Source of the DNA: Geobacteraceae bacterium
GTDB lineage: Bacteria; Desulfobacterota; Desulfuromonadia; Geobacterales; Geobacteraceae
Direction of reading: 5' to 3'
Length of the DNA: 64,000 nt
Assembly: GCA_009773645.1 (NCBI GenBank)
Contig: WSYB01000011.1
Coordinates: forward strand, 1-64,000
Positions 63,880 to 64,000 of this stretch are shown in pieces. Made by a program: the position numbers and the translations under genes. The notes under the pieces were generated by a model. That model saw nothing but the letters and a program-made list of their open reading frames with translations, was not told the origin of the DNA and made no database searches. Within the stretch, counting starts at the first letter, position 1. The number at the start of each line of letters is the position of its first letter.

Positions 63880-64000
63880 ATGGGTAATTCGACGATCCTT
63901 CTCGCGGACGACACAAAACTGTTTCTGGAACTGGAGAAAGAATTTCTCAACCTTACCGATGCGACTGTCATCACCGCTGCAAACGGTCGGGAAGCGCTGG
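63880..64000 (+). CDS. Response regulator (truncated by window end)
   Basis: About 40 codons visible from ATG 63880, CAGGAG upstream. ILLADDTKLFLELEKEFL and VITAANGREAL are the first strands of a receiver domain with the acidic pair. The output domain is outside the window. Confidence 0.8.
   Translation, partial: MGNSTILLADDTKLFLELEKEFLNLTDATVITAANGREAL

Overview
The window looks like chromosomal DNA of a Geobacter-type deltaproteobacterium (Desulfuromonadales, Geobacteraceae; Geotalea is a guess). The grounds are gene order (eno / 7TM-HD / ybeY / dgkA / corC / lnt / prfB and tilS / ftsH / folP / cdaA / cdaR / glmM / pdxJ), high GC in the core genes, frequent TTG and GTG starts behind good Shine-Dalgarno sites, and several families of intergenic palindromic repeats. 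This is inferred from recognised proteins, not from a search.

Layout. 1-1.7 kb: an integron-like cassette carrying a putative abortive-infection membrane protein, next to a 115-aa orphan protein and a cluster of five 18-bp palindromes. 1.8-15.3 kb: core genes (enolase, 7TM-HD phosphohydrolase, YbeY, DgkA-PAP2 fusion, CorC-like, Lnt, RF2 with programmed frameshift), then an SPOR-NlpC/P60 lipoprotein, DUF1015, and an RCC1-repeat lipoprotein. 15.3-25 kb: small metabolic and stress genes (PQQ-type sugar dehydrogenase, pirin, VOC, SRPBCC, CvfB, YaeQ, K+ channel, thioesterase, OsmC) with one rearrangement scar. 25.3-33.1 kb: an AT-richer array of mostly unknown genes separated by at least seven attC sites, with no integron integrase in view (a CALIN). 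It starts with a nonsense-mutated copy of the same 115-aa gene and a 93-bp repeat that recurs exactly inside the array. 33.2-41.2 kb: a broken oxidoreductase, DUF72, a bacterial NHEJ cluster (LigD split into ligase and polymerase proteins plus two Ku proteins), aldo/keto reductase and amidohydrolase. 41.38-54.2 kb: tRNA-fMet and a second CAT tRNA, followed by a 12.4-kb defence and toxin island bounded by 185-bp direct repeats. The island holds a Fic-like protein with a degenerate motif, a DUF5131 (three-Cys) gene beside a truncated partner, a type III-like Mod/Res pair interrupted by a REP-associated transposase, a canonical Fic, MNT/HEPN and a TumA-like antitoxin. 54.3-55.8 kb: a TacA/TacT module and an ICMT-like methyltransferase. 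55.9-64 kb: core genes again, ending in a truncated response regulator.

Main observation. In two places a 115-aa protein gene of one family is followed within about 25 bp by a cluster of short repeats and then directly by cassette DNA. In the first locus the cassette start GTTGGGA pairs exactly with the attC R'' TCCCAAC at the other end. In the second locus the exact 93-bp repeat stops on the G of a G/TT recombination point. This suggests an integron head (attI-like site plus associated small protein) without a neighbouring integrase. I know of no description of it, but I could not search.
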